From contig OY968767.1 in assembly GCA_963695375.1 (NCBI GenBank), forward strand, positions 1,426,001-1,490,000: a stretch of 64,000 nucleotides of DNA, in the 5' to 3' direction. The translations under genes and the position numbers were made by a program. Every line of letters begins with the position of its first letter. Position 1 is the first letter of the stretch. The notes beneath the pieces are model-generated. The model had not been told where the DNA came from. It saw nothing but the letters and a program-made list of their open reading frames with translations, and did not search any database. This DNA comes from JACCVL01 sp963695375. Its GTDB lineage: Bacteria; Actinomycetota; Actinomycetes; Propionibacteriales; Nocardioidaceae. Shown here piece by piece: positions 25,296 to 34,217 of this stretch.

Positions 25296-26290
25296 TCGGC
25301 GTGCTGGTCGAGACCGAGGGTGACGCAGCGATCGAGGTGTCGCAGGAGGCGCTGACGTTCGCCCGCGATCTTGGCGCGCGGTCGGGTCAGCCGGTGCACG
25401 CCGTCGTCCTGGGCGGCGCCGTCGGGCCCGGGCTGGCGGCCCGGCTCGGCGAGCTCGGAGTTGCGCGGGTGCACCACGCCACCGAGCCGCGGCTGTCCGC
25501 GTACTCGGCTGCGGCCTGGGCGGCGGCGCTGGTCGAGACCGCGACGTCCGCCGGTGCCTCCGTCCTGATGGCGGCGGGGACCGCGCGCGGCAACGAGGTG
25601 CTCGCCCATGTGGCGGTCCGGTGTGAGGCTGCGATGGCGGCCAACGTCGTCGGCATCGAGTCGGTGCCGGCGCGCGACGGCGAGGGTGGGCCGCTGGTCG
25701 TCACCCGGCAGGTGGTCGGGGGAGCCGCGCTGGAGGAGATGCGACTCGACGGTCCCGTCGCGGTTCTGTCGGTGGCCGGTCACGCCTGTGAGCCACGCGC
25801 CGCGGATGCACCGACGACGCCGGAGGTGGTCGAGCTGCCGGTGACCCTGACCGATGCGGACCTGGTCGCCCGGGTGATGCGTACCGGCGAGAAGGCGGTG
25901 GACGAGTCGGCCGCGCTCACCTCGGCCCGGGTCGTGGTGGGGGCCGGCCGGGGTGCGGGCAGCGCGGACGGGTTCGCCGACCTGCTGGAGCTGACCGAGC
26001 GTCTCGGCGGCGCGCTCGGGGTGTCGCGCGTCGTCACCAGCCTGGGGTGGCGGCCGCACCACGAGCAGGTCGGGCAGACCGGTAGCCGGATCACCCCGGA
26101 CCTCTACCTCGCGTGCGGGATCAGCGGTGCCATCCAGCACTGGGCCGGCTGCCAGAGCGCCAAGACGATCCTCGCGATCAACACCGATCCGGACGCGCCG
26201 ATGGTGACCCGAGCGCACTACGCGGTGATCGGCGACCTGCACGAGATCGTGCCGGCGATCAACGAGGAGCTCCGCCGGCGGGCCGGCTAA
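25292..26290 (+). CDS. etfA: electron transfer flavoprotein alpha subunit
   Basis: A 332-residue ETF alpha subunit with the N-terminal alpha/beta domain and the C-terminal FAD-binding domain: VVGAGRGAGSADGF, then GQTGSRITPDLYLACGISGAIQHW and the ADP-binding SAKTILAINTDPDAPM. ATG 25292 overlaps the etfB stop by 4 nt. It forms the FAD-carrying half of the ETF dimer and is the last gene of the betaine island. A perfect 26-nt palindrome follows after 59 bp. Confidence 0.93.
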   Translation: MIGVLVETEGDAAIEVSQEALTFARDLGARSGQPVHAVVLGGAVGPGLAARLGELGVARVHHATEPRLSAYSAAAWAAALVETATSAGASVLMAAGTARGNEVLAHVAVRCEAAMAANVVGIESVPARDGEGGPLVVTRQVVGGAALEEMRLDGPVAVLSVAGHACEPRAADAPTTPEVVELPVTLTDADLVARVMRTGEKAVDESAALTSARVVVGAGRGAGSADGFADLLELTERLGGALGVSRVVTSLGWRPHHEQVGQTGSRITPDLYLACGISGAIQHWAGCQSAKTILAINTDPDAPMVTRAHYAVIGDLHEIVPAINEELRRRAG

Positions 26291-26349
26291 GCGCGCACTG
26301 ACCCCGGGTCGTCCGCACTGCCCCAGGGTTGTGACCCTCGGGCCGCGCC

Positions 26350-26375
26350 GCTTTCACGGGGTACCCCGTGAAAGC
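26350..26375. terminator. 26-nt perfect palindrome between convergent etfA and GNAT gene
   Basis: Arms GCTTTCACGGGG-T/A-CCCCGTGAAAGC form a perfect stem without a T tract. It contains the stop codon of the minus-strand GNAT gene. Placement between two convergent genes suggests a bidirectional transcription stop, though a repetitive element is also possible. Confidence 0.5.
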
Positions 26376-27538
26376 GAACCACCCCCGTCCTCCGCGAGGC
26401 GGTCGTACCAGGCACCGTCGTCGTACGTCCGCCGCTCCGGGTCGGCGCCGACCAACCCGTCCAGCCGGAACCGCCCCACCTCGGTGAAGCCGGTGCGCTC
26501 GGCGACCCGCCGGCTCGCGGCGTTGGTCCAGGACGCACCCAGCTGGACCCGGTGCCGACCGAGCCCGCCGGCGTCGACCGGCGCGAACGCGTGCGCCAGC
26601 GCCAGCTCGACCGCCGCGGTGACCACGCCGCGACCCCGGGCGTCCGGGTGCGCCCAGTAGCCCACCTCGGCGCCGCCGGGACAGCGCCGGTCGGCCAGCC
26701 CGAACAGGGTGAGGTTCGCCAGCAGCCGGTCGGTGGCGGGGTCGGCCACGGCCCAGGTGACCGCCCGGCCGAGGGACGCCTGGAGCCGGCACGTCGTGAC
26801 GTAGTCGCGGGCCGTGTCGAGGGTGTACGGGGTCGGCAGCGCCATCAGCCAGTGCCGTGTCGTGGGATCGGTGCACGCCTCGACGATGCGGGGCAGGTCG
26901 GCCTGGGTGTGTGCGCGCAACCGCACCCGCTCGTCCGCCAGCACGGGCGGGTCGAACCAGGGTGAGCTCGGCCGGGTCTCGTCGCCGGGGCGCAGCGAGG
27001 CGGTCCACGCGTCGCGCAGCTCCCCGCGCTGCGGCGCGTACGCCGGCAGCTCGGCGCCGAAGGTGAAGCCGCACGCCCAGGCCACCCGCCAGGAGTCGAG
27101 GTTCCCCTTGTGCGCGACCCAGTGCAGCACCGGCATCCCGAGCACGTCGAAGGCCCACCGGGCGGCCAGCCGCACCGCGCGGCTCATCGCGCCCCGGCCG
27201 CGTGCCCAGGGGTGCAGGCCGTAGCCGATGTCCGGCCGGGGGGTGCTGCGGATGTCGATGGTGCCCGCGAACCGCGGCACCCCCTCGTCCAGCAGGTCGA
27301 TCGACCAGCCGCAGCTGGTCCCGTCCCGCCAGCCGGCCGGGGTGATCTCGGTGACGAACTCCTCCGCGTCGCTGCGCGCGAACGGCACCGGGACAGTGGT
27401 CCAGCGGGCGAACTCGGGGTCCCGGCACATCTGGGTCATGGCGTCCACGTCGTCCAGCGCGTGGGCCCGCAGGGTGACCACCCCGTCGCTGAGCACCGGC
27501 ACCAGTGCGTCGTCGCTCGGCTTGCTCGTCATGGCCAT
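26354..27538 (-). CDS. two-domain GNAT N-acetyltransferase
   Basis: A 394-residue protein made of two RimJ/RimL-like GNAT domains, about residues 15-185 and 205-380. The first shows YGLHPWARGRGAMSRAVRLAARWAF and the second GYWAHPDARGRGVVTAAVELAL, the acetyl-CoA pyrophosphate loop in each. Both end with an NxxSxRVxxRxGF-like element (KGNLDSWRVAWACGF, TNAASRRVAERTGF). The acceptor is unknown; relatives acetylate ribosomal protein N-termini or small amines. GAGGA lies 6 nt before ATG 27538. The stop codon is inside a palindrome. Not obviously linked to its neighbours. Confidence 0.8.
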   Translation of the reverse strand: MAMTSKPSDDALVPVLSDGVVTLRAHALDDVDAMTQMCRDPEFARWTTVPVPFARSDAEEFVTEITPAGWRDGTSCGWSIDLLDEGVPRFAGTIDIRSTPRPDIGYGLHPWARGRGAMSRAVRLAARWAFDVLGMPVLHWVAHKGNLDSWRVAWACGFTFGAELPAYAPQRGELRDAWTASLRPGDETRPSSPWFDPPVLADERVRLRAHTQADLPRIVEACTDPTTRHWLMALPTPYTLDTARDYVTTCRLQASLGRAVTWAVADPATDRLLANLTLFGLADRRCPGGAEVGYWAHPDARGRGVVTAAVELALAHAFAPVDAGGLGRHRVQLGASWTNAASRRVAERTGFTEVGRFRLDGLVGADPERRTYDDGAWYDRLAEDGGGSLSRGTP

Positions 27539-27589
27539 CCGTCATCCTCGGGCGTGTGCGGTGGGCACCGCAAAGCGGTTTGCCGCCGG

Positions 27590-28708
27590 TCAGACCCGAC
27601 CGGCGCCGTCGCCGGGCTGCACCGCGAACACCTGCGGCTCCTTCCAGCCGCGAGCGGCGAAGGCGGAGCGGCAGGCGTCGGTCACCCGTGGCACCGCGTC
27701 GGACGGAACCAGCGCGACCGCGCTGCCGCCGAAGCCCCCGCCGGTCATCCGGGCCCCGAAGGCACCGGCGTCGACGGACGTCGCGACCGCCACGTCCAGC
27801 TCGGCGCAGCTGATCTCGAAGTCGTCGCGCAGCGACGCGTGCGAGGCGACGAAGGCCCGCCCGAGCGCCTCCCAGTCGCCCGCGGCCAGCAGCTCGACGG
27901 CCTCGTGCACCCGGGCGTTGTCGGCCAGCACGTGCCGGGCCCGGCGGTGCAGGACCGCGCCGTCCGGAGCCAGCCCGGGCAGCCGGTCGAGGTCGGTCCG
28001 CGACGCGTCCCGCAGCGCCGACACGCCCAGCAGTTCGGCAGCCCGCTCGCACTGCTCGCGCACGGCGGCGTAACCACCCCCGTCGGACAGCTGGTGCGCG
28101 GACCGGGTGTCGACCACCAGCAGCACGACGCCCGCCGCGGCCGGGTCGCAGGGCACCTGCCGACGCTGCATCGTCCGGGTGTCCAGCAGCAGCGCGTGCC
28201 CCGCCTCACCGTGCAGGGACGCCACCTGGTCCATCACGCCGGTGGGTGCGCCGGCGTAGTCGTTCTCCGCCCGCCGGGTCAGTGTGGCCAACCGGTCCCG
28301 ACCCAGCCGCAGCGCCAGCCGATCGTCGATGGCGACGGCCACCGCGCACTCCAGGGCAGCCGACGAGGACAGCCCGGCACCGATCGGCACCTCGCTGTCC
28401 ACCCAGATGTCCAGGCCGGGCAGCGAGTGTCCGTCGGAGCGGAGCGCCCACACCACTCCGGCCACGTACGCCGCCCAGCCGGTCACGTCGCCCGGCCGGG
28501 TGCTCGTCGTGGTCTCCACCGGACAGTCCGGCCGATCCGCCTGCGCCGACCAGACGCGAACCAGGTCGTCGGACCGCAGGGCCAGCGCCACCCGGGTGCG
28601 CCGGTCGATGGCCACCGGCAGCACCCACCCGTCGTTGTAGTCGGTGTGCTCGCCCATCAGATTGACCCGGCCGGGGGCCGACCAGCCCCAACGCGGTCGC
28701 GATCCCAT
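27590..28708 (-). CDS. galK: galactokinase
   Basis: Phosphorylates galactose at C1 in the Leloir pathway. The 372-residue GHMP kinase has the galactokinase signature GRVNLMGEHTDYNDG at the N-terminus, the ATP-binding PIGAGLSSSAALE motif near residue 120 and the C-terminal GARMTGGGFGGSAVAL. ATG 28708 is divergent from the alpha-galactosidase gene with 33 bp between starts, so the two are probably co-regulated from one short promoter region. Together with galM it forms a galactoside-use cluster; galT and galE are not in the window. Confidence 0.92.
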   Translation of the reverse strand: MGSRPRWGWSAPGRVNLMGEHTDYNDGWVLPVAIDRRTRVALALRSDDLVRVWSAQADRPDCPVETTTSTRPGDVTGWAAYVAGVVWALRSDGHSLPGLDIWVDSEVPIGAGLSSSAALECAVAVAIDDRLALRLGRDRLATLTRRAENDYAGAPTGVMDQVASLHGEAGHALLLDTRTMQRRQVPCDPAAAGVVLLVVDTRSAHQLSDGGGYAAVREQCERAAELLGVSALRDASRTDLDRLPGLAPDGAVLHRRARHVLADNARVHEAVELLAAGDWEALGRAFVASHASLRDDFEISCAELDVAVATSVDAGAFGARMTGGGFGGSAVALVPSDAVPRVTDACRSAFAARGWKEPQVFAVQPGDGAGRV

Positions 28709-28741
28709 CCGCCCAGTGTCGCGGTGCGCGATGATCGTCGG

Positions 28742-30907
28742 ATGCCCCCCACGCCCGGCACCGTGCTTTTTCGGCGCGCCGGCACCAGCCTGCTCCTCGC
28801 CGGCGGCGGTGCCGAACCGTTCGGGATCGTGCACTGGGGCAGCGACCTCGGGGACCTGGACCGGGCCGACCAGGAGGCCGCGGTCGCGGTCACGGTGCCG
28901 CCGGTGCCGCACAGCGCCCTGGACCGGCCGGCCCGGAGCGGACTGCTGCCGGAGGCGGCCCGTGGCTGGACCGGGCGGCCCGGGCTGAGCGGCCACCGAC
29001 TGGGTGTCGGCTCCGACCGCCCGCCCCCGGTGGACCCGCTGCTCGCCACCGTCGCCGTCGACGTCGACCAGGCGTCGGCCACCTCCACCTGCACGGTGCG
29101 TGCCGAGGACGCCCGGCTCGGCCTGCAGGTGACCAGCACCGTCGAGCTGACCTTCGAGGGCGTGCTGCGGGTCCGGCACGTCCTGGCCAACGTCGGCGAG
29201 CAGCCGTACGCGCTGGCCGGGCTGCTGGCCAGCCTGCCGCTGGCCGCGCCCGCCACGGAGCTGCTCGACCTGACCGGCCGGTGGTGCCGAGAGCGACACC
29301 CGCAGCGTCGGGCGCTGCAGCAGGGCGCCTGGGTCCGGGACGGCCGGCACGGGCGGACCGGGCACGACGCGTCGTTGCTGCTGGTCGCCGGCACGCCCGG
29401 GTTCGGTTTCGGGCACGGTCAGGTCTGGGGCGTGCACGTGGCCTGGAGCGGTGACCACCGCACCTGGGCCGAGCGGCTGCCGACCGGCGAAGGGGTGCTC
29501 GGCGGCGGCGAGCTGCTCGGACCCGGCGAGGTCGTCCTCGACCCGGGCGAGCAGTACGCGTCGCCGTGGCTGGTCGCCGCCTGGTCGGACCGGGGGCTGG
29601 ACGGGCTGACCGACCGGCTGCACCGCTACGTGCGCGCCCGGCCCCGGCATCCCACCCGGTCGAGGCCGGTGGTGCTGAACACCTGGGAGGCGGTCTACTT
29701 CGACCACGACGTCGAGCGGCTGCGCGAGCTGGCCGGCACGGCCGCCCGCCTGGGGGTGGAGCGCTTCGTGCTGGACGACGGGTGGTTCTCCGGCCGGCGC
29801 AACGACCGGGCGGGGCTCGGTGACTGGACCGTGGACGCGACCGTGTGGCCGGACGGCCTGCACCCGCTGGTGGACCACGTCCGCGACCTCGGGATGGAGT
29901 TCGGCCTGTGGGTCGAGCCGGAGATGGTGAACCCGGACTCCGACCTGGCCCGGGCGCACCCGGACTGGCTGCTGCGCGGCCGCGACCAGGATCCGCCGTC
30001 CTGGCGCAACCAGCAGCTGCTGGACCTGCGGCACCCGGCCGCGTACGAGCACGTCGTGCAGGCGCTGCTGGCGTTGCTGGACGAGTACGAGATCGGGTTC
30101 CTGAAGTGGGACATGAACCGGGACCTGGTGGACACCGCCGGGGCGGTGCACGAGCAGACGCTGGCCGTCTACCGGATGCTCGACGAGCTCCGGGAGGCCC
30201 AGCCCGGTCTGGAGATCGAGAGCTGCGCCTCGGGGGGCGCGCGGGTGGACCTGGCCGTGCTGGAGCGGACCGACCGGGTCTGGGCGAGCGACTGCAACGA
30301 CCCGCTGGAACGGCAGCACATCCAGCGCTGGACCGGGCTGCTGTTGCCGCCCGAGCTGGTCGGCGCGCACGTCGGCGCATCGCCGGCACCCACCACCGGG
30401 CGGGCGCAGCGGTTGTCGTTCCGGGCGGCGACCGCCCTGTTCGGCCACTTCGGGATCGAGTGCGACGTGCGGCAGCTCAGCCCGGCGCAGGCCGAGGAGC
30501 TCGCCGGTTGGGTGCGGCTGTACCAGGCCGAGCGGGGCCTGCTGCACAGCGGGCGCACGGTGCGCGCCGACTCCTCGGACCCCGCCCAGTGGGTGCACGG
30601 CGTGGTGTCCCCGACCCGCGACCGCGGGCTGTTCGCGGTGGTGGGGCTGGCCAGCTCGGCCCAGGCGGTGCCGGCGCCGGTTCGACTGCCCGGCCTCGAC
30701 CCCGACCGGCGCTATGACGTCCAGGTGGTCGGCCCGCCGCCCGCGGACAGCCCGCCGCGCAGCGCCCTGTCGGCGTCGTGGACCGAGCACGGCCCGGTCC
30801 GGCTGGCCGGCTCGGTGCTCACCGACCTCGGCGTGACGCTGCCGCCGCTGCTGCCGGAGTCGGCGACCGTGCTGCGGGTGACCGCGGCGGGGTCGGTCCG
30901 CGCGTGA
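28742..30907 (+). CDS. alpha-galactosidase, GH36
   Basis: A 721-residue GH36 glycoside hydrolase that releases alpha-linked galactose from melibiose/raffinose-type sugars. An N-terminal beta-sandwich (residues 1-300) is followed by the TIM barrel: LNTWEAVYFDHDVERL, FVLDDGWFSGRRND, the nucleophile Asp in FLKWDMNRD, ESCASGGARVDL and the acid/base region WASDCNDPLERQ. A C-terminal beta domain closes the chain. No signal peptide is visible, so it should be cytoplasmic and act after uptake. galM overlaps its stop (GTGA); galK is divergent. Confidence 0.9.
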   Translation: MPPTPGTVLFRRAGTSLLLAGGGAEPFGIVHWGSDLGDLDRADQEAAVAVTVPPVPHSALDRPARSGLLPEAARGWTGRPGLSGHRLGVGSDRPPPVDPLLATVAVDVDQASATSTCTVRAEDARLGLQVTSTVELTFEGVLRVRHVLANVGEQPYALAGLLASLPLAAPATELLDLTGRWCRERHPQRRALQQGAWVRDGRHGRTGHDASLLLVAGTPGFGFGHGQVWGVHVAWSGDHRTWAERLPTGEGVLGGGELLGPGEVVLDPGEQYASPWLVAAWSDRGLDGLTDRLHRYVRARPRHPTRSRPVVLNTWEAVYFDHDVERLRELAGTAARLGVERFVLDDGWFSGRRNDRAGLGDWTVDATVWPDGLHPLVDHVRDLGMEFGLWVEPEMVNPDSDLARAHPDWLLRGRDQDPPSWRNQQLLDLRHPAAYEHVVQALLALLDEYEIGFLKWDMNRDLVDTAGAVHEQTLAVYRMLDELREAQPGLEIESCASGGARVDLAVLERTDRVWASDCNDPLERQHIQRWTGLLLPPELVGAHVGASPAPTTGRAQRLSFRAATALFGHFGIECDVRQLSPAQAEELAGWVRLYQAERGLLHSGRTVRADSSDPAQWVHGVVSPTRDRGLFAVVGLASSAQAVPAPVRLPGLDPDRRYDVQVVGPPPADSPPRSALSASWTEHGPVRLAGSVLTDLGVTLPPLLPESATVLRVTAAGSVRA

Positions 30908-31839
30908 CCATCGAGACCGACGCGGTCCCGCTGCGACACGGGCCCTACCGAGCGCTCGTGCATCCGTTCGGCGCCCGGCTGGGACGGCTCAGCCACCACG
31001 ACGCCGACCTGGTGGAGCCGGCGCCGGGTGGACCGGACGACCGACACCGCGGTTCGGTGCTCGCGCCCTGGCCGAACCGGGTGGGCGACGCCTGCTACAC
31101 CTTCGGCGGGGAGCGGCTCCGGCTGCCCGTGACCGAGCCCGGGCGGGGGCACGCCCTGCACGGCCTGGCGCACAGCCACCGCTGGCGGGTGGTGGACAGC
31201 CGGCCGGAGCGGGTCGCGCTGGAGCTGGACGTCCCGACCGGCCCCGGCTGGCCGTTCCGGCTGCATCTGGCGGTGACCTACACGCTCGCCGTCGACGGGC
31301 TGGGCGTCCGGCTCGTCGGAACCAACGTCGGCGACCGGCCGCTGCCGTACGGGTGCGGCGCGCACCCCTACCTGGTGTCGGGAGACCCGCCGGCAGACAC
31401 CGAGCTGACCCTGCCGGCCGCGACCCGGCTGGAGATCGACGGCCGGCTGCTGCCCATCGGCTCGGCGCCGGTGCAGGACGTGGCGGCCGACTTCCGGCAC
31501 CCGGCGGTGATCGGGGCGCGCTCGCTCGACCACTGCTTCACCGACCTCGCGCCGGGTGGCGACGGCCACCCGCTCGCCGTGCTGCGCGGCACGTCGCCGG
31601 CAGCCCGGGCGGGTCACCCCGGTGTGTCGCTCACCTGGGGCGGCTGGGCCCGCTGGGTGCAGGTGCACACCCCCGGCCCGCCGGCCGGGCCCGGCGCGCC
31701 GCACGGGGTAGCGGTCGAGCCGATGAGCTGCCCACCGGACGCGTTCCGGACCGGCACCGACCTGGTCGTGCTGCGCCCCGGCCGTCGGCACGAGGCCTGG
31801 TGGCGGATCGCCGCCGGGCCCCCCGCCGCCCGCCGCTAG
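30904..31839 (+). CDS. galM: aldose 1-epimerase
   Basis: A 311-residue mutarotase-like protein that equilibrates alpha- and beta-galactose. It has LAPWPNRVGDACYTFGGE, the catalytic-His region GHALHGLAHSHRW, GCGAHPYLVSG and the late Glu region VAVEPMSCPPDAF typical of GalM. GTG 30904 overlaps the alpha-galactosidase stop by 4 nt, so hydrolase and epimerase are coupled. Its TAG stop is also the first part of a -10 box serving the next gene. Confidence 0.87.
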   Translation: MTIETDAVPLRHGPYRALVHPFGARLGRLSHHDADLVEPAPGGPDDRHRGSVLAPWPNRVGDACYTFGGERLRLPVTEPGRGHALHGLAHSHRWRVVDSRPERVALELDVPTGPGWPFRLHLAVTYTLAVDGLGVRLVGTNVGDRPLPYGCGAHPYLVSGDPPADTELTLPAATRLEIDGRLLPIGSAPVQDVAADFRHPAVIGARSLDHCFTDLAPGGDGHPLAVLRGTSPAARAGHPGVSLTWGGWARWVQVHTPGPPAGPGAPHGVAVEPMSCPPDAFRTGTDLVVLRPGRRHEAWWRIAAGPPAARR

Positions 31840-31842
31840 GCT
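31837..31842 (+). promoter_or_regulatory. -10 element TAGGCT of a leaderless 18-codon upstream ORF
   Basis: TAGGCT overlaps the galM stop codon and ends 7 nt before ATG 31850, the same spacing seen at trpS and 34284. Confidence 0.5.
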
Positions 31843-31849
31843 CAGCCGC

Positions 31850-31906
31850 ATGGCCGACAGCGTCAGACGATCGGGTCGCCGACGCGCTCTCGCCGGGCGG
31901 CGGTGA
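31850..31906 (+). CDS. 18-residue basic leader peptide upstream of the CNNM gene
   Basis: ATG 31850 opens 18 codons reading MADSVRRSGRRRALAGRR and ending at TGA 31904-31906. It follows a -10 box at leaderless spacing, and the CNNM start GTG lies 3 nt after its stop in the same frame. Seven of 18 residues are arginine, several in runs. Translation termination and restart could couple the two, and the Arg runs could make translation of the leader rate-sensing (inference). It may also be a fortuitous ORF if the CNNM gene uses another start. Confidence 0.45.
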   Translation: MADSVRRSGRRRALAGRR

Positions 31907-31909
31907 CCC

Positions 31910-33199
31910 GTGAACTCCGCCTGGCTGAACATCACCTTGATCGTGCTGTTCGTGATCCTGGGGGGCTTCTTCGCCGCCGCGGAGATCGCCCTGGTGTCGC
32001 TGCGCGACAGCCAGATCCGGTCGTTGGCGCAGCGCGGCAAGCGCGGGCAGGCGGTGGCTCGGGTGGCCGCCGACCCCAACCGCTTCCTGTCCGCGGTGCA
32101 GATCGGCGTGACGCTGATGGGCTTCCTGTCCGCGGCGTTCGGCGGCGCGACACTGGCCAAGGAGCTGGCGCCGGAGCTGGAGGGCCTGGACCTGTCACCC
32201 GGTGTCGCCGACGTGCTGGCGCTGGTGCTGATCACGCTGGTGATCTCCTACGTGTCGATCGTGCTCGGCGAGCTGGTCGCCAAGCGGCTGGCCCTGCAGC
32301 GCGCCGAGGGGGCGGCGCTGCTGCTCGCGCCGGTCGTGGACAAGATCGCGACCGCCCTGCGGCCGGTGATCTGGCTGCTCGGCCGTTCCACGGACGTGGT
32401 GCTCCGGCTGCTCGGCGGCGACCCGGCCGCACAGCGGGAGCAGATGAGCGACGAGGAGCTGCGCGAGTTGGTCAGCAGCCACGAGACGCTGACCGACGAG
32501 GAGCGGCGCATCGTCGAGGAGGTCTTCGAGGCCGGCGACCGGCAGATCCGCGAGGTGATGATCCCGCGCACCGAGGTGGACTTCGTCGACGCCTCGATGC
32601 CGGCGTTCAAGGCGGCCGCGTTCGCGGCGGAGCGACCGCACTCGCGGTATCCCGTGATCCGTGGCTCGTCCGACGACGTGATCGGCTTCCTGCACGTCCG
32701 CGACCTGTTCCAGCAGGGAATCAGCGGTCGGGCGGTGCGGGTCGGTGAGCTGTCCCGGGACACGCTGATGCTGCCCGGCACCCGCGAGGTGCTGCCCGCC
32801 CTGGCCGACATGCGGCGCGAGGGCGTGCACCTGGCGATCGTCGTCGACGAGTACGGCGGGACCGCCGGGATCGTCACGATGGAGGACCTGGTCGAGGAGC
32901 TGGTCGGTGACATCCGCGACGAGTACGACAACGAGGAGTCGCAGACCCAGCGGTTCGTCGGCGGCGAGGTGGAGGTCGACGGACTGCTGAACCTGCAGGA
33001 CTTCGAGGACGAGACCGGGCTGGAGCTGCCGGACGGGCCGTACGAGACCGTCGCCGGCTACATCACCGCCACGCTCGGCCGGCTGCCGCGGTCCGGGGAC
33101 GAGTGCGAGGTGGACGGCCACGTGCTGAGCGTGGTCACGATGGACGGCCGCCGGATCGAACGGGTCCGGGTGCGCGCCGCGGAGGGTGTGACCGGCTGA
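31910..33199 (+). CDS. CNNM/CorC-type transmembrane transporter (hemolysin family)
   Basis: A 429-residue protein with the CNNM (DUF21) membrane domain (about residues 1-190, four hydrophobic segments, starting NSAWLNITLIVLFVILGGFF), a CBS pair (about 210-330, with MIPRTEVDFVD and VDEYGGTAGIVTMEDLVEEL) and a C-terminal CorC_HlyC domain. Relatives export or exchange divalent cations such as magnesium; the hemolysin label is historical. It starts at GTG 31910, just after an 18-codon upstream ORF. trpS follows with a -10 box embedded near its stop codon. Confidence 0.87.
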   Translation: MNSAWLNITLIVLFVILGGFFAAAEIALVSLRDSQIRSLAQRGKRGQAVARVAADPNRFLSAVQIGVTLMGFLSAAFGGATLAKELAPELEGLDLSPGVADVLALVLITLVISYVSIVLGELVAKRLALQRAEGAALLLAPVVDKIATALRPVIWLLGRSTDVVLRLLGGDPAAQREQMSDEELRELVSSHETLTDEERRIVEEVFEAGDRQIREVMIPRTEVDFVDASMPAFKAAAFAAERPHSRYPVIRGSSDDVIGFLHVRDLFQQGISGRAVRVGELSRDTLMLPGTREVLPALADMRREGVHLAIVVDEYGGTAGIVTMEDLVEELVGDIRDEYDNEESQTQRFVGGEVEVDGLLNLQDFEDETGLELPDGPYETVAGYITATLGRLPRSGDECEVDGHVLSVVTMDGRRIERVRVRAAEGVTG

Positions 33200-33205
33200 C
33201 ACAAT
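33200..33205 (+). promoter_or_regulatory. -10 element CACAAT of leaderless trpS
   Basis: CACAAT ends 7 nt before ATG 33213. An equivalent CACAAT-gccggg arrangement precedes the gene at 53436. Confidence 0.45.
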
Positions 33206-33212
33206 GCCGGGC

Positions 33213-34217
33213 ATGTCCGTCGACCAGCCCCGGGTGCTGTCCGGGATCCAGCCGACCGCCGACTCGTTCCACCTCGGCAACTACCTCGGTGCGCTTCGCC
33301 AGTGGGTGCCGCTGCAGGACGACCACGACGCCTTCTACTGTGTGGTCGACCTGCACGCGATCACGGTCGAGCACGACCCGGCCCTGCTGCGCGAGCGCAG
33401 CTACCGGGCGGCGGCGCAGCTGCTGGCCGCCGGCATCGATCCCGACCGGGCCACCCTCTTCGTGCAGAGCCAGGTGCCCGAGCACGCCCAGCTGGCCTGG
33501 GTGCTCGGCTGCCTGACCGGCTTCGGCGAGGCCGGCCGGATGACGCAGTTCAAGGACAAGAGCGCCCGGGCCGGCTCCGACCGCGCCAGCGTCGGGCTGT
33601 TCACCTACCCGGTGCTGCAGGCCGCCGACATCCTGCTCTACCAGGCACACCAGGTGCCGGTCGGCGAGGACCAGCGTCAGCACCTGGAGCTCACCCGGGA
33701 CCTGGCCGGACGCTTCAACCACCGGTTCGGCCGCACCTTCGTGCTGCCCGAGCCGTTCATCGCCAAGGACACGGCGAAGATCCTCGACCTGCAGAACCCG
33801 GACAAGCAGATGAGCAAGTCCCTGCCCGGCCCCGGGTGCCTGCTGCTGCTCGACGAGCCGGCGGTCAACGTCAAGAAGCTGCGCTCGGCGGTGACCGACT
33901 CCGGACGGGAGGTGCGCTACGACGCCGACAAGCCCGGGGTGTCGAACCTGCTGACCATCCAGTCCGCGCTGACCGGCACCTCCATCGCCGACCTGGAGCG
34001 GGCCTACGTCGGCAGCGGCTACGGCGACCTGAAGCAGCAGGTGGCGGACGCGGTGACCGCGTTCGCCACGCCGTTCCGTGATCGCACGCTCGAGCTGCTC
34101 GACGACCGCGCCGAGCTCGACAAGGTGCTCACCCGCGGCGCCGAGCGGGCCCGTGCGGTGGCCGCCACCACCTTGTCGGAGGTCTACGACCGGGTCGGGT
34201 TCGTCCGGCCGGGCTGA
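33213..34217 (+). CDS. trpS: tryptophanyl-tRNA synthetase
   Basis: Class I synthetase charging tRNA-Trp, 334 residues. The HIGH-equivalent is in SGIQPTADSFHLGNYLGAL and the KMSKS loop in DKQMSKSLPG; the Trp-pocket region GLFTYPVLQAADILLYQ is intact. ATG 33213 is preferred to ATG 33204 because CACAAT lies 7 nt upstream, pointing to a leaderless mRNA; this also excludes a T-box or leader-peptide attenuator. The stop codon is inside a 14-bp tandem repeat. The order trpS, 2H phosphoesterase, yihY is a familiar actinobacterial arrangement. Confidence 0.95.
   Translation: MSVDQPRVLSGIQPTADSFHLGNYLGALRQWVPLQDDHDAFYCVVDLHAITVEHDPALLRERSYRAAAQLLAAGIDPDRATLFVQSQVPEHAQLAWVLGCLTGFGEAGRMTQFKDKSARAGSDRASVGLFTYPVLQAADILLYQAHQVPVGEDQRQHLELTRDLAGRFNHRFGRTFVLPEPFIAKDTAKILDLQNPDKQMSKSLPGPGCLLLLDEPAVNVKKLRSAVTDSGREVRYDADKPGVSNLLTIQSALTGTSIADLERAYVGSGYGDLKQQVADAVTAFATPFRDRTLELLDDRAELDKVLTRGAERARAVAATTLSEVYDRVGFVRPG

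Noticed and set aside
28709..30790. Minus-strand extension of galK across the alpha-galactosidase gene
   Set aside because: The GalK motifs begin just after ATG 28708, and the opposite strand encodes a complete GH36 enzyme.
33181..33213. T-box or Trp leader attenuator for trpS
   Set aside because: Only about 13 bp separate the previous stop from ATG 33213, and the -10 box predicts a leaderless mRNA.
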